Assembly: GCA_963580455.1 (NCBI GenBank)
Contig: OY756969.1
Coordinates: 8,385,501 to 8,449,500, forward strand
Length of the DNA: 64,000 nucleotides
Origin: Euonymus europaeus
Lineage: Eukaryota; Streptophyta; Magnoliopsida; Celastrales; Celastraceae
Direction: 5' to 3'
A program made the translations under genes and the position numbers. Of the stretch, positions 10,836 through 22,362 are shown piece after piece (within the stretch, counting starts at the first letter, position 1; every line of letters begins with the position of its first letter). The notes beneath the pieces were generated by a model. It saw nothing but the letters and a program-made list of their open reading frames with translations, was not told the origin of the DNA and did no database searches.

Positions 10836-11880
10836 CGTTGTATGTACCAAAAAGTTCGTACAAAAATACGAGGAGCATATCCACAAAGAAATTGGGATTT
10901 AAATCCCAATTATTTAAGAAACATCTACAAGGAGGTTACTTCTTTAGTACCATAAGTGCCCTCCTAAAACCACTATGTGCTTCAAGAAAACCAAATCACC
11001 TTTAAGTGCATGAACATCACTTAATGTAGATCCAATTTTGCATATTAGGACCACTCAACACACCGGTTCCACAAATCAAGAATTTCAAATGCAACCAGGG
11101 CAGTAGCATTTTAACAAACTTGTAGCTTTTCTCCAATCCATGCACTGACCCGCTAACGCCAACTCTACAGCACTAGTTCAGGGAAAGACCCATATTCAGG
11201 CCATGCAAATCAATATCTCATATCGGGCCCACCAATAATACATCATATCATATCATCATAGTAGAATGATGGAAAAACTTTTAGTTTTAAAACTAATTTG
11301 GTGAAGCCACGTCCCTTTTGAAAGTTTGTTATATGTTGACACCTAGATTTAGAAAGTTATATGTATAGGTGTATGTATATATTAAATTAAATGAAGGCTT
11401 TGTTTAAGATAATATCGAATTCTTCTAAGTACATGCATGTGCAAGAAACTATTAGTATATCAGAGTCTTTTACTCTCTCGTAAGAAGGTTCGTGCTTATG
11501 GTTGAAGGATGCAGTGCGTGCATCTACTATGAAAGGCCATATCTCTCTCGGTTTGTTATTTAAAAAAAAAATGGCCAACCAAAAGTGGGGCGCACCAGAA
11601 TTGAAATTTCATATAATCTGTAAAGAATCTTTACGACAGATAGTTGATTAGATGCATGGGTGTTGCCTCTAAAGGTTGTGAAGATGGCCAAAAATGTGAG
11701 GATAATGGTACAATGCAATTTTTGAAATCTACATGAGGTCATGATGTCAATGAATATTATTTTGATGAAAACAGAGGAGATTTAGGAATAGAGGAGAGAA
11801 AAAGTTGAGAACCACATCTGGGTGATTGGGTAAGTTATGCATTTGTGATTTTGTTATTCTTATATGCGTAATAAATCAAG
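10836..11880. other. Spacer with one perfect 22-bp palindrome
   Basis: No coding region is recognised. A perfect palindrome of 22 bases sits at 10890-10911, centred on TTTAAA with ATTGGGA/TCCCAAT arms. The tetramer ATCA/ATAT is repeated near 11240. Nothing else stands out. Confidence 0.5.
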
Positions 11881-12140
11881 GTGGCCAATGATTTCGTTGG
11901 TCCATAAGTAGAGAAAATTGGTCACTGAAAACCCAGAAGGAAGTTTCGTGCTTCTTGAGAATCTGAGGTTTTACAAAGAAGAGGAGAAGAATGATCATGA
12001 ATTTGACAAAATATTTTACTCTCGGCAGATCTTATGAAAATTATGCATTTGGAAATTTCCATAGAACCCATGCTTCTACAAAGGGTGTGGCCAAGTACTT
12101 GAAGCCGGCTATTCCTGGTTTCCTCATGTAGAAGGAATTT
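11881..12140 (+). pseudogene. Phosphoglycerate kinase pseudogene fragment
   Basis: Phosphoglycerate kinase transfers phosphate from 1,3-bisphosphoglycerate to ADP in glycolysis and the Calvin cycle. The plus strand shows VANDFVGP, a TAA where the family has Glu, then VEK. After a frameshift it reads [21 protein letters not shown] and EKNDHEFDK. Further disruption leads into [20 protein letters not shown] and PAIPGFLM, then TAG and KE. This matches the conserved [15 protein letters not shown]...AFGTAHRAHASTEGVAKYLK...GFLMQKE block in the N-terminal half of plant enzymes. At least two stops and two frameshifts make it dead. Only about 85 residues of a roughly 400-residue enzyme remain. I cannot tell a retroposed copy from a degraded exon. 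Confidence 0.85.
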
Positions 12141-14599
12141 TTTTTCTTTTTTTTTTTAATCTTTCTTAAGTTTATTGTCTGTTGCAACTACAAAGTAATT
12201 TTTAACTATGTGCATATGCTTTTGGAAATTTGAGATTTTTTTTCCAGTGCCCTCTGTTTTAGCTTTAGACGATTAGGGATGGAAATTTTCTTACTACCAA
12301 TTTCAAAAGTCGTGAATGATTCTTCATTGTAATAGTCATGATATTTTTATTTCATCTCCTCAATTTATGCCTCCATGTTAGTATTCAGTATTATCATACA
12401 GTTTCTAGTTAGACATATATTACATGCACAATTTTATTCTCATGAGGAAAGAAAATTCAAAACGCAATGTACAACTCCTACTCCTACTCCTCAATCTTTT
12501 AAACCTAGGGTAATGCATGATTGTGAATATATGTGTCTCCTGTAATTATTATACATGTGAGGTAACCAATAACATAAATATATACATGGGTATAACCTAA
12601 TTAATGCATGTAAGATAATACATGAAATCTATATACAGGAATATGTGAATGAATAAACAAGTATATACATGAATGTAACTTTAACTAATGTATTCAAGAT
12701 AAATACGTGAAACCTATATGTACAAACCAAACAGAACAATATATGTACAGCACAATAGAGATATACAAGGTTAGGAGTAGTTTCCTATGTTTTATGACTC
12801 TATGGTCATTGGCTATGAACAATTTAGGCTCTTGACTTATTCCCCACTAGTGTCTATTACTCGAATAGCCAAGGTCCCTCTTAATAGAGGAGTGGGTCGA
12901 GTGAGAATTTTTCGCATGCTTGCACGAAGATTGTAATCTCTCAAAGGTCTCGTTTACTTCATCCTCTTCTAAGGGTGTGGAGCCGGAGTTGTTAGACTCA
13001 TGAAGAGGGTGTAGTGCAAAATTGTGAGGACAAAATAATCTATCATAAAAGGCTATAAAACGCACTAACAATAAAGCACTTGTAAGGAATTAAAGTATAA
13101 CATAATGTCAGGAAAATAAAACAGAAAATGTCATATTTGATTTTGAAAAGCCAATAAATTCAATTAATGAGATAAGAAAAATTAAATTTACAAGGTCCAA
13201 CTCACTAGTTTTTTTAATATATATATATATATAATTTAAAAACTAGTTTTCTCCAGTGAAGTTGTCAGTTGTGGCAATCGGTTTTGCGAAAAAAAATTAA
13301 AGAAGTCGTCACCAATTGTAATAGGTGCAATTGGTCACCATAAAAATATTTTGGTCTACGAAAATCTAGAAAAAATGGGTAAGTGAGTTTGTTACGTATG
13401 GAAAAGGTGTAAGACACCCCCACAATGTCTGTTTTAAAAATAGTTGTCAAATTAATTTTTATTATCTCATTAAATGATTAATTCAATTTAAAAAAAAAAA
13501 CCAGCCATAAAATGTATGGAGCATAATAAGTATATAAATACGATATGAAAATTATATTAAGAGTTTAATATTGAGGTTCATGGGACCCTTCCATCCAATG
13601 GTTAAGTTCCCATAAAACACTCTCACCTCAAGAATTTATTCGATGATGAATCTAATACATTCTCCAAATTAATTTCATCGTCGGTTAAGACTTTGAATAT
13701 AACCTTTATACCTAAATATAATATACAATATGGATTTTGAAAATAAACAAATAAATAAAAATAAAAAAATGTCGGGAATCGAGATTATATTTTGTGAACT
13801 AAACAATATTGAAATTATCGCTAGTCCCAATTCAAACACATTACACTTTAAGTCATACAATTTAAACACATAATCAAAAATCACGAAAAAAGCACACTTC
13901 AAATAAAACACATTATTAAAAAATAATAATCATACATGGAAGGATCTCGATTCCCATTTTTATGTGGATAATTTATCATTTCAATCATACTATTAAATTA
14001 TTATATTGAAGGCTCCACATTAGACTTCATGAAATCCTTTTCCATCTAATGGTTCAGATTCCATGGAAATCATTTTCCTCAAATAACAAATTAAATATTC
14101 TGAAAGGTAAATGCTATCTTTGAGTCACGATCACACTTAAATTTGTATAAATCGATCATTACAATTTATCCAGATTTAAGAAATATAATGGAGGATATAA
14201 TCGCATAGTGGGAGGGCTTCATATACCAAAAAATTGTTAAAAATCATGAAATAAAGTGTGTTTAAACATCTAAGACAATACCATTTACCAATAATCAAAC
14301 AGAGTAGCGCAGACGAAGAGCACTGTTCAAAAAGAAGAACAACCACCTCAAAAAACCAACAAGTTGGATTACAACATTCATAATCGATTATTTTAGTACT
14401 GAAAATGGGGACTAGGGAATCATAGAAGAAAACACATGGAACCCATGAAATGACAAAATCATGGAAATTATGATAGTTCTTCACCCCCTGATCAATCAAA
14501 TGCATATAAGTAAACCTATACTCATCAAGTAAATATGCTAGCAAATTTTCGTTGTACAATAATATAAGGGATCAAATATTCACTGAGGAATACATGGCC
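12141..14599. other. Long AT-rich spacer, no gene recognised
   Basis: It contains T-rich runs at 12140-12165, a short CTCCTA repeat near 12475-12495 and a TA microsatellite near 13216-13233. Related words around a CCATC(C/T)AATGGTT core occur at about 13590 and 14055, suggesting a diverged internal duplication. Frames are short and lack family motifs. The GGTGTAAGACACCCC word near 13405 resembles gypsy LTR sequence I have seen in plants, but I cannot support a call. Confidence 0.5.
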
Positions 14600-15198
14600 T
14601 ATTTAAACCCAGTGAACAGAGAAACCAAAGTCCAGTCCCCCTCGCATGCTTCTACCTTCTCTTTTTATACCGCAAAACCTAAATCAAACCCTTCCTATTG
14701 AATTCCGAAACTACCGGCTTGATGTGCGGCACCTAATGTCAACTCAAATCTTTTCTTTCCTTTTTCTTCTTCTTTTGTGCGATTTCTTCTCCCATTTTGG
14801 TGCTCCTTCCTTTTTGTTCACCAATGGTGCCTTCTCCATATGAACCCTAGCTGGCGCTGTTCCTTTCATTCTTCTCCTTCAGCGCCTCTTACTGCATCTT
14901 CTACCTGTTTCCATTTTGAATTAGATGATGGGACGGGCCTTTTGATCAAGCTGGCTGGTGGGCTCGTGTATTGGGTCAAACCCTTAATGTTGGGCTGAAA
15001 ATACTAATGAACCGTGGGTTATAAATGATGAAAAAATGGGTTTGGGTCATTCATTGGGCCAAAATTTGAGGCTTAGTTTGAGCCTAAATAAATCTTACTT
15101 CTTCGGAGTTTTTAATTGAACCCAAACCTTTATTAGTCTTGGGCCTCTATTGGGCTTGAGTCAAAGATTTGTGTTTGGGACAAAAATGGGATACAACA
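14600..15198 (-). repeat. LTR-like sequence, family A, longest copy
   Basis: It shares its right 320 bases with 7595-7848 and ends AAAATGGGATACAACA, so on the minus strand it starts TGTTGTATCCC. It holds a block of about 90 bases absent from the 7.6 kb copy. No purine tract follows at 15199, so it may be a solo LTR. I could not find a 5-bp duplication because the left end is uncertain. Pyrimidine-rich sequence at 14640-14900 resembles the first copy at 2.9 kb. Confidence 0.45.
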
Positions 15199-16430
15199 TA
15201 TCCTAACTTCAGTGTTGAAGCACAAAATGTGAGTCTTAGATTGGGAAGTGATGGCTTCATTAATCCTTTCAACAATATGAATCTATATTGTAATATGTGT
15301 CCTCTTATTCTTATACCATATAATTGATCTCCATGGATTTATATGAACAGACAAATAAAATTTTGACTCTACTTATTCTATAAGAGAAAGCTCATGCAAA
15401 AGACATTGATATTTACCTATAACCATTGTTCAAGAGGGTGAGGAATTATAGGAGGAAGGTGTAGATACATTTGACACATCCAATAAGATAGCTTTCGAAT
15501 GAGAGCAACTTTTTTGTGGAATGATGACGTCAAATTACTGCTCGATTCACCAAAGTATCAAGTATGGCAAAAAAAAAAACTCTTCAACTGATCAGCTGAG
15601 ATGATCTTGTTGTATGAGCAAACTTAATAAGGCCAAGCAGAGGTCTGTTCCTCACTATTGGCACTCTGATGCCTAAGTTAAAACGATAAGGAAATTAGTA
15701 CTGACAACCTTAGGTCGATGCTCTTTAGTACTTGAGGAACATATGCAAATTGTGTGTTAGTTCATACCTGGTGAAGGCACATTTTATACAATTAGAGTTG
15801 TTCAATTCCATTATTGAGTGTACTTTTTCTTTACGAAAGTTTCAGTTATATTAGGAGAGGAATTTTCTTAAGTCCTTGATTGAGGTAAGGACTCCTTTTA
15901 ACCTGAGAATCTTTTTGTTTCTACTTCATTGGATTCTCTCTCCGCTAGAACCTCTAGTTCGGCAGCATTCTATTTACTCGGCCATTCTCCAGTTTTGCAT
16001 AAGCAAATAAGATATAAACTTCAGGCAAAAAATCTCAGGTGAAATTGTAGTATCAAACAACATTATTGTTTGATCCTATTGATTAATAAAAGTCAGAATT
16101 TCAAGCACTAAGCAGGCTTGATGTATGCAAATTGACTCAGCAGGCTTGCCAATCACCAGTTGCTTTGTCTACTTGCAAGTTTGCCAGACTCTTCACATCA
16201 GCTGCATGATCACCCAAATCATCTGTCTCTTAGAACGGCCAGACCAGATCGGCCAACACGTGACCTCCTAGCTCAGATCGATAGCGTGTAGCTCGACCAT
16301 AACTAGCTAGTTTGGCTAGGTTAGTTCAATGTGCGAGTTATTTAGGGTTGTCATCTCCCCTTATCTTTATTATCTTTATTATTCTCTTTTTCACTTAATT
16401 GCTGCCTTTGAGTTTGTTTACTTTTGCAGA
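15199..16430. other. Spacer, no gene recognised
   Basis: Moderately AT-rich unique-looking sequence without supported ORFs. Around 16200-16330 it has TCGGCC/CTCGACC-rich words. The TTTTGCAG before 16431 could be a splice acceptor leading into the ORF fragment that follows. Confidence 0.4.
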
Positions 16431-16454
16431 GTGCTTAGTCCGTCCATGAACTTC

Positions 16455-17026
16455 AAAGGAGATTCAGGGAGGAAAGGGAGCGACATGCTCTAATTACTCA
16501 AAACTTTGAGAAACTCAAGATTGAGTTTGCTGCTTCCAATGTTAAGTTCGCTACTTCCAATGTTGAGATATGGAAAAAGAATGCAGAACCAAGTGTCAAA
16601 GTTGCCGATTTGAGCAAGAAAAGGATGGGTTTTGAGGTTGAAATGAGCCAGACATTGTCCAGTATGCTCTCTCGAGAAAGCTTTTGATGGGGCATTATCT
16701 GAGTATTCTCAAGTTTTCAAGAACGAAGGGAATACAACCCATGTTATGGGCCATGGGCATGCCCTCTTGGATGCTAACATCCAATGGACTCTCCTTTGTG
16801 GGGACAAGATCGTATCTGCTTTCCCGCCACTGATTGTGTTCAGGAGCTGATTTTATACTTATTTTCACTTCAAGTTAGCGATCCTTCTCTTGTGGATGGT
16901 GTGGTTCAGCAAACTATTGAGAGTAGCTCCTTCAATTTGGACGTGGTGGAAATTGATTATGGCTCAGCCATCCGCCTAGATGAAATTGGTTTAGGACATT
17001 GTTGTTCCAGAGGTGCAACAAGTTGA
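16455..17026 (+). pseudogene. Coiled-coil ORF fragment antisense to the neighbouring Tat-type gypsy remnant
   Basis: An open frame from about 16455 to the TGA near 16687 encodes a charged segment with two near-repeats (EFAASNVKFATSNVEIWKK) likely to form a coiled coil. A second open stretch, 16784-17026, is in another frame and acidic. The order of coiled coil followed by an acidic tail resembles the C-terminal part of plant proteins annotated as putative gypsy-type transposon proteins, but I am not certain. Orientation is opposite to the gag/protease remnant at 19.0-20.5 kb and position is downstream of it. Tat-group elements can carry an extra ORF in that place. It is broken by at least one stop and a frameshift. 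Confidence 0.35.
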
Positions 17027-17409
17027 TGACCTTGCGAATGGTCTTGCCAATAGTTTTCAATCTATCCCTACATCCACTGATTGATTTGTTTATTACTAGT
17101 GACAATAGCTTTTTCATTCCTTTTATTTAGATGATGGTTCTTAGCTTTTGAGCTAACTCTTGAGTAACAAATTCTATTGTTTCGCATGAAGTATTTTCTT
17201 AGGCTTTGAGTTAACTTTTGTGTAAACAACTCTATTATTTTGCAATGAAGTACTTCATCATTTTGTGTTGATCACTTTACTTGAAATTTCACTTTTCTTT
17301 TTGCATGGTCAACTTGTGTTTGGCCAATAGGTTCTCAGCAGACTGTTGTTTAGTCGACTGGAGCTCGGCCACAATGCCTACTTGACCCAAAATGGATAGG
17401 TAGTCACAT

Positions 17410-18742
17410 GTTTTTTTTTACTAGAGGCCAAAATCGTCAGCTCAAACCTCAAGAATGAATCCTATCGGTTTTTGAATAAACCCAAGTTTCATTGGAAGTT
17501 CCACGAAATTTTTTCGGATGGCAGCCAGAACCTTCGGCCCAAACTTCAAAAAGGAACCCCATGGGTCTTTTAGTAAAATTAAGTTGCTTAGGAAGTCCTA
17601 TGCAGTTTTTTTGATTGGTGGTCAAAACCTTCATCCCAAACCTCTGAAAGCAACACTATGGGGTTTTTGAGAAAAGTCAAGTTACTTGGAAAGTCCCATG
17701 GACTTTTTTTTACTGGATACCGAAACCATCAGCCCAAACCTCGAGAAGGAAATCCATGAGTTTTTAAGTAAATCCAAGTTGCTTGCAAAGTCCCATGAAC
17801 TTTTTTTGACTGACGACCGAAACCGTCAGCTCAAACCTCAAGAAAGAAGCCCATGGATTTTTGAGTAAACCCAAGTTTCTTGGGAAGTCCCATAAACTTT
17901 TTTCAATTGGCGACTAGAGACGTCAGCCCAAACCTCAGGAAGGAAGCCCATGGATTTTTTAAGTAAAACCAAGTTGCTTGAGAAGTCCTTTGGACTTTTG
18001 ACTGATGATCGAAATCGTCAGTCCAAACCATGGGAAGGAACCCCATGGATTTTTTAGTAAACCCAAGTTTGTTGGGAAGTCTCATGGACATTTTTTAACA
18101 AGTGTCTGGAACTGTTAGCCCAAACCTCAACAAGGAAGCCCATGGGTTTTCAATAAACCCAAGTTTCTTGGGAAGTCCCGTGGAATTTTTCTACTAGTGG
18201 TCGGAACCGTCAGCCCAAACCTCATGAAAGAACCCCATGGATTTTTTAGTAAACCCAAGTTTCTTGGGAAGTCTCTTGGAATTTTTTTAACTAGCGGCTG
18301 GAACTGTCATTCAAAAATTCAGGAAGGAATCCCATAGGTTTTTCAGTAAACCCAAGTGGCTTGGGAAGTTCCATGGACTTTTTTTGACTGGCAACCGAGA
18401 CCATTAGCCCAAACATCAGGAAGGAACTCTTTGGGTTTTTTTATTGAACCCAAGTTGCATGGGAAGGCACATGGACTTTTTTTGGGTGGCAGTCGAAACT
18501 GTTTGCCCAAATCTTATGAAGGAACCCCATAGGTTTTTTTATCAAACCCAAGTTACTTGGGAAGTCCCATGGACTTTTTTTGGCTCGTGGTCAAAACCGT
18601 CAGCCCAAACCACAAGAAAGAATCCTATGGTTTTTTTTATTAAAGCCAAGCTGCTTGGGATGCCCCATGCACTTTTTTTTACTGTCGCTCTAAACCATAG
18701 GTCCAAACCTGAAGAAGGAACCCCATGGATTTTTTAGACTTT
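17410..18742. repeat. 97-bp tandem repeat array, about 13-14 units
   Basis: The word (G/T)CCCAAACCTC recurs with start points 17443, 17540, 17637, 17735, 17832, 17929, 18024, 18121, 18216, 18312, 18410, 18508, 18606 and 18704, a period of 95-98 bases. Each unit then has AAGGAA(C/G)CCCATGG, a T-run, AAACCCAAGTT(G/T)CTTGG, GAAGTCCCATGGACTT, a second T-run and an ACTGGCGG-like word. Units differ by roughly a quarter of positions, so the array is old. The plus-strand ORFs in it are short and arise only from the repeat. It lies beside a Tat-type gypsy remnant, a lineage in which satellite-like arrays near the 3' end are known. Confidence 0.92.
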
Positions 18743-18989
18743 CCACAATTTTATGGATCCAAGCATTTCTTTATTCATAATAAGTAGGGAGACGAGAATT
18801 GGTATCCTTCTTCACAACAAGGATCTACAAACTTTTGATATAAAACTGGTTGAGATTGAATATGTTCCACAATCTCTGGACTGCATTGCCAGCAACATCT
18901 TCAATCGCTAGCAACATCTTCAATTTCATTTGTGTCGGTCACCTCACAATTCTAGTCCTGTCAATCTCCATTCTAATCGTACATTTTCC

Positions 18990-19380
18990 CATCATATGGG
19001 AATGGAAGAGTTTGTTGATAAGATGATGGAGCCGCTTCCATGGCATATAGCCATAGTCTTCCTAGAATGGCATTATCTGTTTTCCTTCCCTATACTACTA
19101 GAAACTCAGTGTGTAGCTCTTTCGAGCCAAAACGAACACTTGATTGAATCTTTCACAAGGGATAGACTTGATGTCCATTAAACCCTACAAAGTAAGCCGT
19201 CTCAAGTAAGAGTTGGCCTGGGTCAGTCCTAGCTTTTTCAATATTGAGTAATAAATAATGTTTACAGAACTCCCTTAATCAATCAAAACTCTTTTAACAT
19301 CAAAATCGTAGATTATCATGGTAATCTTGAGAGCTTCATTATGAGTAGGGTCAATTCCAGCTAGATTCTTGTCTGAATAA
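18990..19380 (-). pseudogene. Tat-type gypsy aspartic protease remnant
   Basis: The minus strand reads HNEALKITMIIYDFDVKRVL, ID, then a stop where the catalytic-site Ser should be, then GSSVNIIYYSILKKLGLT. Further on comes NAILGRLWLYAMEAAPSSYQ. These are the two landmark blocks of plant Tat-group retropepsins (the LID(S/T)GSS active site and the NAILGRPW..AM block). The active-site Asp is kept but the next codon is TAA, and further stops and frameshifts follow. No reverse transcriptase or integrase lies downstream; the 97-bp array comes next, so most of pol is deleted. Confidence 0.78.
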
Positions 19381-19539
19381 ATGATTTCAACTCCTAGTGT
19401 CTTCTTTTTCTTTGTCATTTGGCCTACAACCACCTTTAACTGAGTGCGTTCGTAATTAACAACAGTTGACTAACCTTGCTGTTCTAATGTGACAACAACG
19501 ATAGTTCCATTTTAGGCAACATCATCTTGCCCCTATCTC

Positions 19540-20455
19540 CAGCAATCTCCAATGTTCGCTACTTTGTCAACTCTTGTAAGTGAGGCTACCACACTCCCCA
19601 GTCATGTGTCCCACATCTTTGTGGAAGGAGCAATATCTCCTATTCAATCTTTTATATGGTTCCCTCATCATCTAGGGAGGTGCCTACACTGGTGGAACCA
19701 ACGTACAGTGATTGGTGTTAAGGATGATGGTGAAACCTTACACAAGATTGCCTCGCTCCCCTCCCATGTGATCATCTTCCACAAAAACTGATCTAAGTGT
19801 GTGACTGGATTCATACAACTGTTAACTGCTCGAAGGTCGGAATGACCAACAGTCTAGGCACCTCTCTCCTCCTGATCTCTAGAGTAAAGGGAGAGGTGGT
19901 AATTTCATCAAAGGCTCTCATTGCTCTCTGTTGAGCACCGTAAATGAGATTAGACCTCAATGCATCTGGCTCTCAATCGTTCCAGATCGGTTACTTTTCT
20001 TATTGCCTAGTCTCATGCGACCTACTCTCAGCATGATGAGAGTTTCGTTCTCTTCCGCAAACTTTTCCCTATCTTACTTCTCTTTCAGGAGTCCACCTTT
20101 CATACTCCCTTCAAGTAAACGAATGTCCGCCTGGGGAATACCTTCGAGATTCACATCCCCTACTATATAGCCAATTATTCGCCCTTCGTGGAGGGCTTTC
20201 GAGGGAATGTTTTCCCTTTCGCTTGGCCATGGAGATCCCATATTTTAATGATATTAGGTACTCCTTCATACGGAGAATCTCATCCTCAATTTGATCTTTA
20301 GTTGGGATAGCCAATCTGGCACTCGCTTCGCCGTTCAGCTGGTTGGCGCAACTCCCATCCAATTGGTGGTTGTTCCCGCTTTCTTCTTCATGCCCTGGCT
20401 GCTGAGGATTGTTCTTTTTATCATGTCTTTCAACCTCTAAGGATAAAGATGCCAT
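19540..20455 (-). pseudogene. Tat-type gypsy gag remnant
   Basis: An open frame runs from the ATG at 20455 for 114 codons. It begins MASLSLEVERH, has a polar Gln/Asn-rich stretch, and contains KDQIEDEILRMKEYL. Farther on the minus strand, at about 19592-19640, a knuckle-like motif reads YCSFHKDVGHMTGEC, the C-X2-H..GH-X4-C form of Tat gag. Between them stops and frameshifts abound. The gag start lies about 36 bases from the primer-binding site at 20491-20508. It sits in order with the protease remnant. Confidence 0.65.
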
Positions 20456-20490
20456 AAGAGATCTTCTTCTTTCATGGAAACAGTTCTGCT

Positions 20491-20508
20491 CTCACCGTGG
20501 TCGCCAAA
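20491..20508 (-). promoter_or_regulatory. Probable primer-binding site of the minus-strand Tat remnant
   Basis: The minus strand reads TTTGGCGACCACGGTGAG directly after an ACTACA LTR end. A TGGCGCC..-like site after the 5' LTR is usual for the Tat group, which does not use initiator tRNA-Met. I do not assign the tRNA. Confidence 0.55.
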
Positions 20509-20509
20509 A

Positions 20510-21000
20510 TGTAGTGAACAAAAATCACCACCCTACCGGAATCGACCCCTCCATGCTTTGGCTACTCTTTACCTGAAAATAAGGATGGTCAGTAGACAGA
20601 CAACCATTGTGGCTGTCGTTGGCGCTCTAACACTCTAGTCAATTTCAGATAATACGTAAAGCAAGAAAACACATATTAGAGCTTAGAAAATATACCTATG
20701 TCTTTCTCCTTTTTATAGGTAGTGGGTAAATCAATTACCTGACTTGGTGAAACTTGATGGGAGGAAATTAAGGGGTTTTGAGAATTGATTAATAGCTCGA
20801 ATTATCCAATGATATCTTGTGCCATGTGTGTGCATGATCTATTCCTCCACACACATGAACTAAAGAATAAACTGTGAACAACTTCAATATATTTATATCT
20901 TCTCCAGACATGTGAGATAGATACAAGTAAGAACAAAAAGAAGGAAAGAATCTATCAGAAAAGCAGAAGAAAAGAATCTAGCAAATCTTTCACATGCATA
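20510..21000 (-). repeat. 5' LTR of the minus-strand Tat remnant (outer end uncertain)
   Basis: On the minus strand the LTR ends ...GTTCACTACA just before the primer site. A TATA-like CTATAAAAAGG sits near 20708-20720 on the minus strand, about 200 bases from the end, a plausible promoter for U3/R. No matching LTR is visible on the far side of the element, so the outer boundary cannot be set and 21000 is only a guess. Confidence 0.45.
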
Positions 21001-21812
21001 TATGGCACCACTGTGCGTCGTTGTTCTTATGGCGAATTATACTTTCTTTGAATATTTTGATTCGAGCGTCAAGATCGAGTGCCATCGGGTCATCAATGAC
21101 TGGGCCTGACGTCTGGTTTTTTCAGCAGGTTTGGAGATTTGCATTCAACGTCATAGTTCGGACCCCAGCTACGTACTAACGTAAAGATCGGTTATACTTT
21201 TGCATTAAAAATAATTACCTTAAAAACAGGTGCAAATGATCTGCAAAATGATATTTGTTTAATAATGAAAAGTCGTAAGTTCTCGGTCCATGTAAAATTT
21301 AGATTAATTCCACGTACGAGTCATACTTGTGACAACTCAACTCAATTCATGCATTTGGAAATATCTGCAAAATGATATGCTACGTGGAAGTCATGCGGGC
21401 GGCATGTGGCAGCTCGATATCTCATTTATATATTTGTGTTAAATGTGACTTTTTTTTTTAAAAAGGTGATAAACGGGATATTATTCTTGAGAATAAAAAA
21501 GATTCAATTAAATATACCGTTATTTTTGTTAAATACAGCGTTATATGTTAAATATACAAGAACATCAATTTCAAATATATGTATTTTTATAAATACACTG
21601 CTTTAATACAAATTTATTATTATGCTCTTAATGTATTTTGATTAAATCACACTCACATATGTACTGCTATTTTTATTTAATACGACACAATGAGTTAAAT
21701 AAATCACAACATCAATTTTTTCAATTTTATTTTTCTTTTCTATTTTATTTAATATTTACCACACTTTTTTATTGATTTATATTTGAAATAAATTTAATAA
21801 TAATTTATATTT
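21001..21812. other. Spacer, no gene recognised
   Basis: Part of this may still belong to the Tat 5' LTR. After 21180 the sequence is AT-rich, with the related words CTGCAAAATGATAT near 21240 and 21365. No supported ORF. Confidence 0.4.
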
Positions 21813-21817
21813 GTACT

Positions 21818-22362
21818 TGATGAGGATATTTATCCTCTCAAATCAGAATAAGACACGTGGCAACAGCTATCAACAGAAGACACCACCTTTCTCGCTGGGA
21901 GATTCTCGGTACCGAGCAATAGAGTTGCCCTTCTCGGCTCCGTACCTTCAAAACAGTAACAAGCTCCCAGTAAAACAATAATTCCTTCATTTGGCAAGGT
22001 ATTATTCACCACCACTCGAATTCTATTAATGGAAACCACCTTCACTATATAAAGGGTTACCCCACAGGTAAAAGGGATCACTTCTTTTACTACAGAACAC
22101 TATTCACTCTCTCCCTTTTCCCAAGAACACCTAGCAGTGTTCTTCGAAGAGATTCTCTGTGCTAGCATCTGACTTAAGCATCGGAGCACCAACGCCAGAG
22201 AACACTCTCTGGCGGAACTCTAGCTTACGTTTGTTCATTTCTACAGGACAACCTCCACCGAGAAGACTGTCTAGACGAAGAGAAAGATCAAGAAGCCGAG
22301 GAAGCCTTTGTTTGGATCTATACTGATACGTTTTTATACTTTACAAGTTTGAGACGTTATCA
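21818..22362 (+). mobile_element. Solo LTR (Ty3/gypsy, Tat/Athila-like), 545 bp
   Basis: The termini are exact inverted repeats, TGAT...ATCA. A perfect 5-bp direct repeat, GTACT, flanks the element at 21813-21817 and 22363-22367. Inside is a TATA box (CACTATATAAAGGG, about 22043) followed by an ACTATTCACTCTCTC leader. The block CATCTGACTTAAGCATCGGAG near 22170-22190 is characteristic of a wide group of plant gypsy LTRs. No internal region remains, so it arose by recombination between the two LTRs of a full element. Confidence 0.9.

Noticed and set aside
13675..14559. Two minus-strand open frames of 78 and 127 codons
   Set aside because: Phe/Tyr/Leu-rich translations of AT-rich spacer; no start context, no domain, no splice-supported extension.
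17449..18737. Several short open frames on both strands within the tandem array
   Set aside because: They arise from the 97-bp repeat units in different frames; similar peptides only reflect the DNA repeat.
17410..18742. CRISPR-like array
   Set aside because: The repeats are contiguous 97-bp units without unique spacers, and the genome is a plant.
21830..22081. Minus-strand open frame of 83 codons
   Set aside because: It lies inside the solo LTR, antisense to its promoter. Chance.
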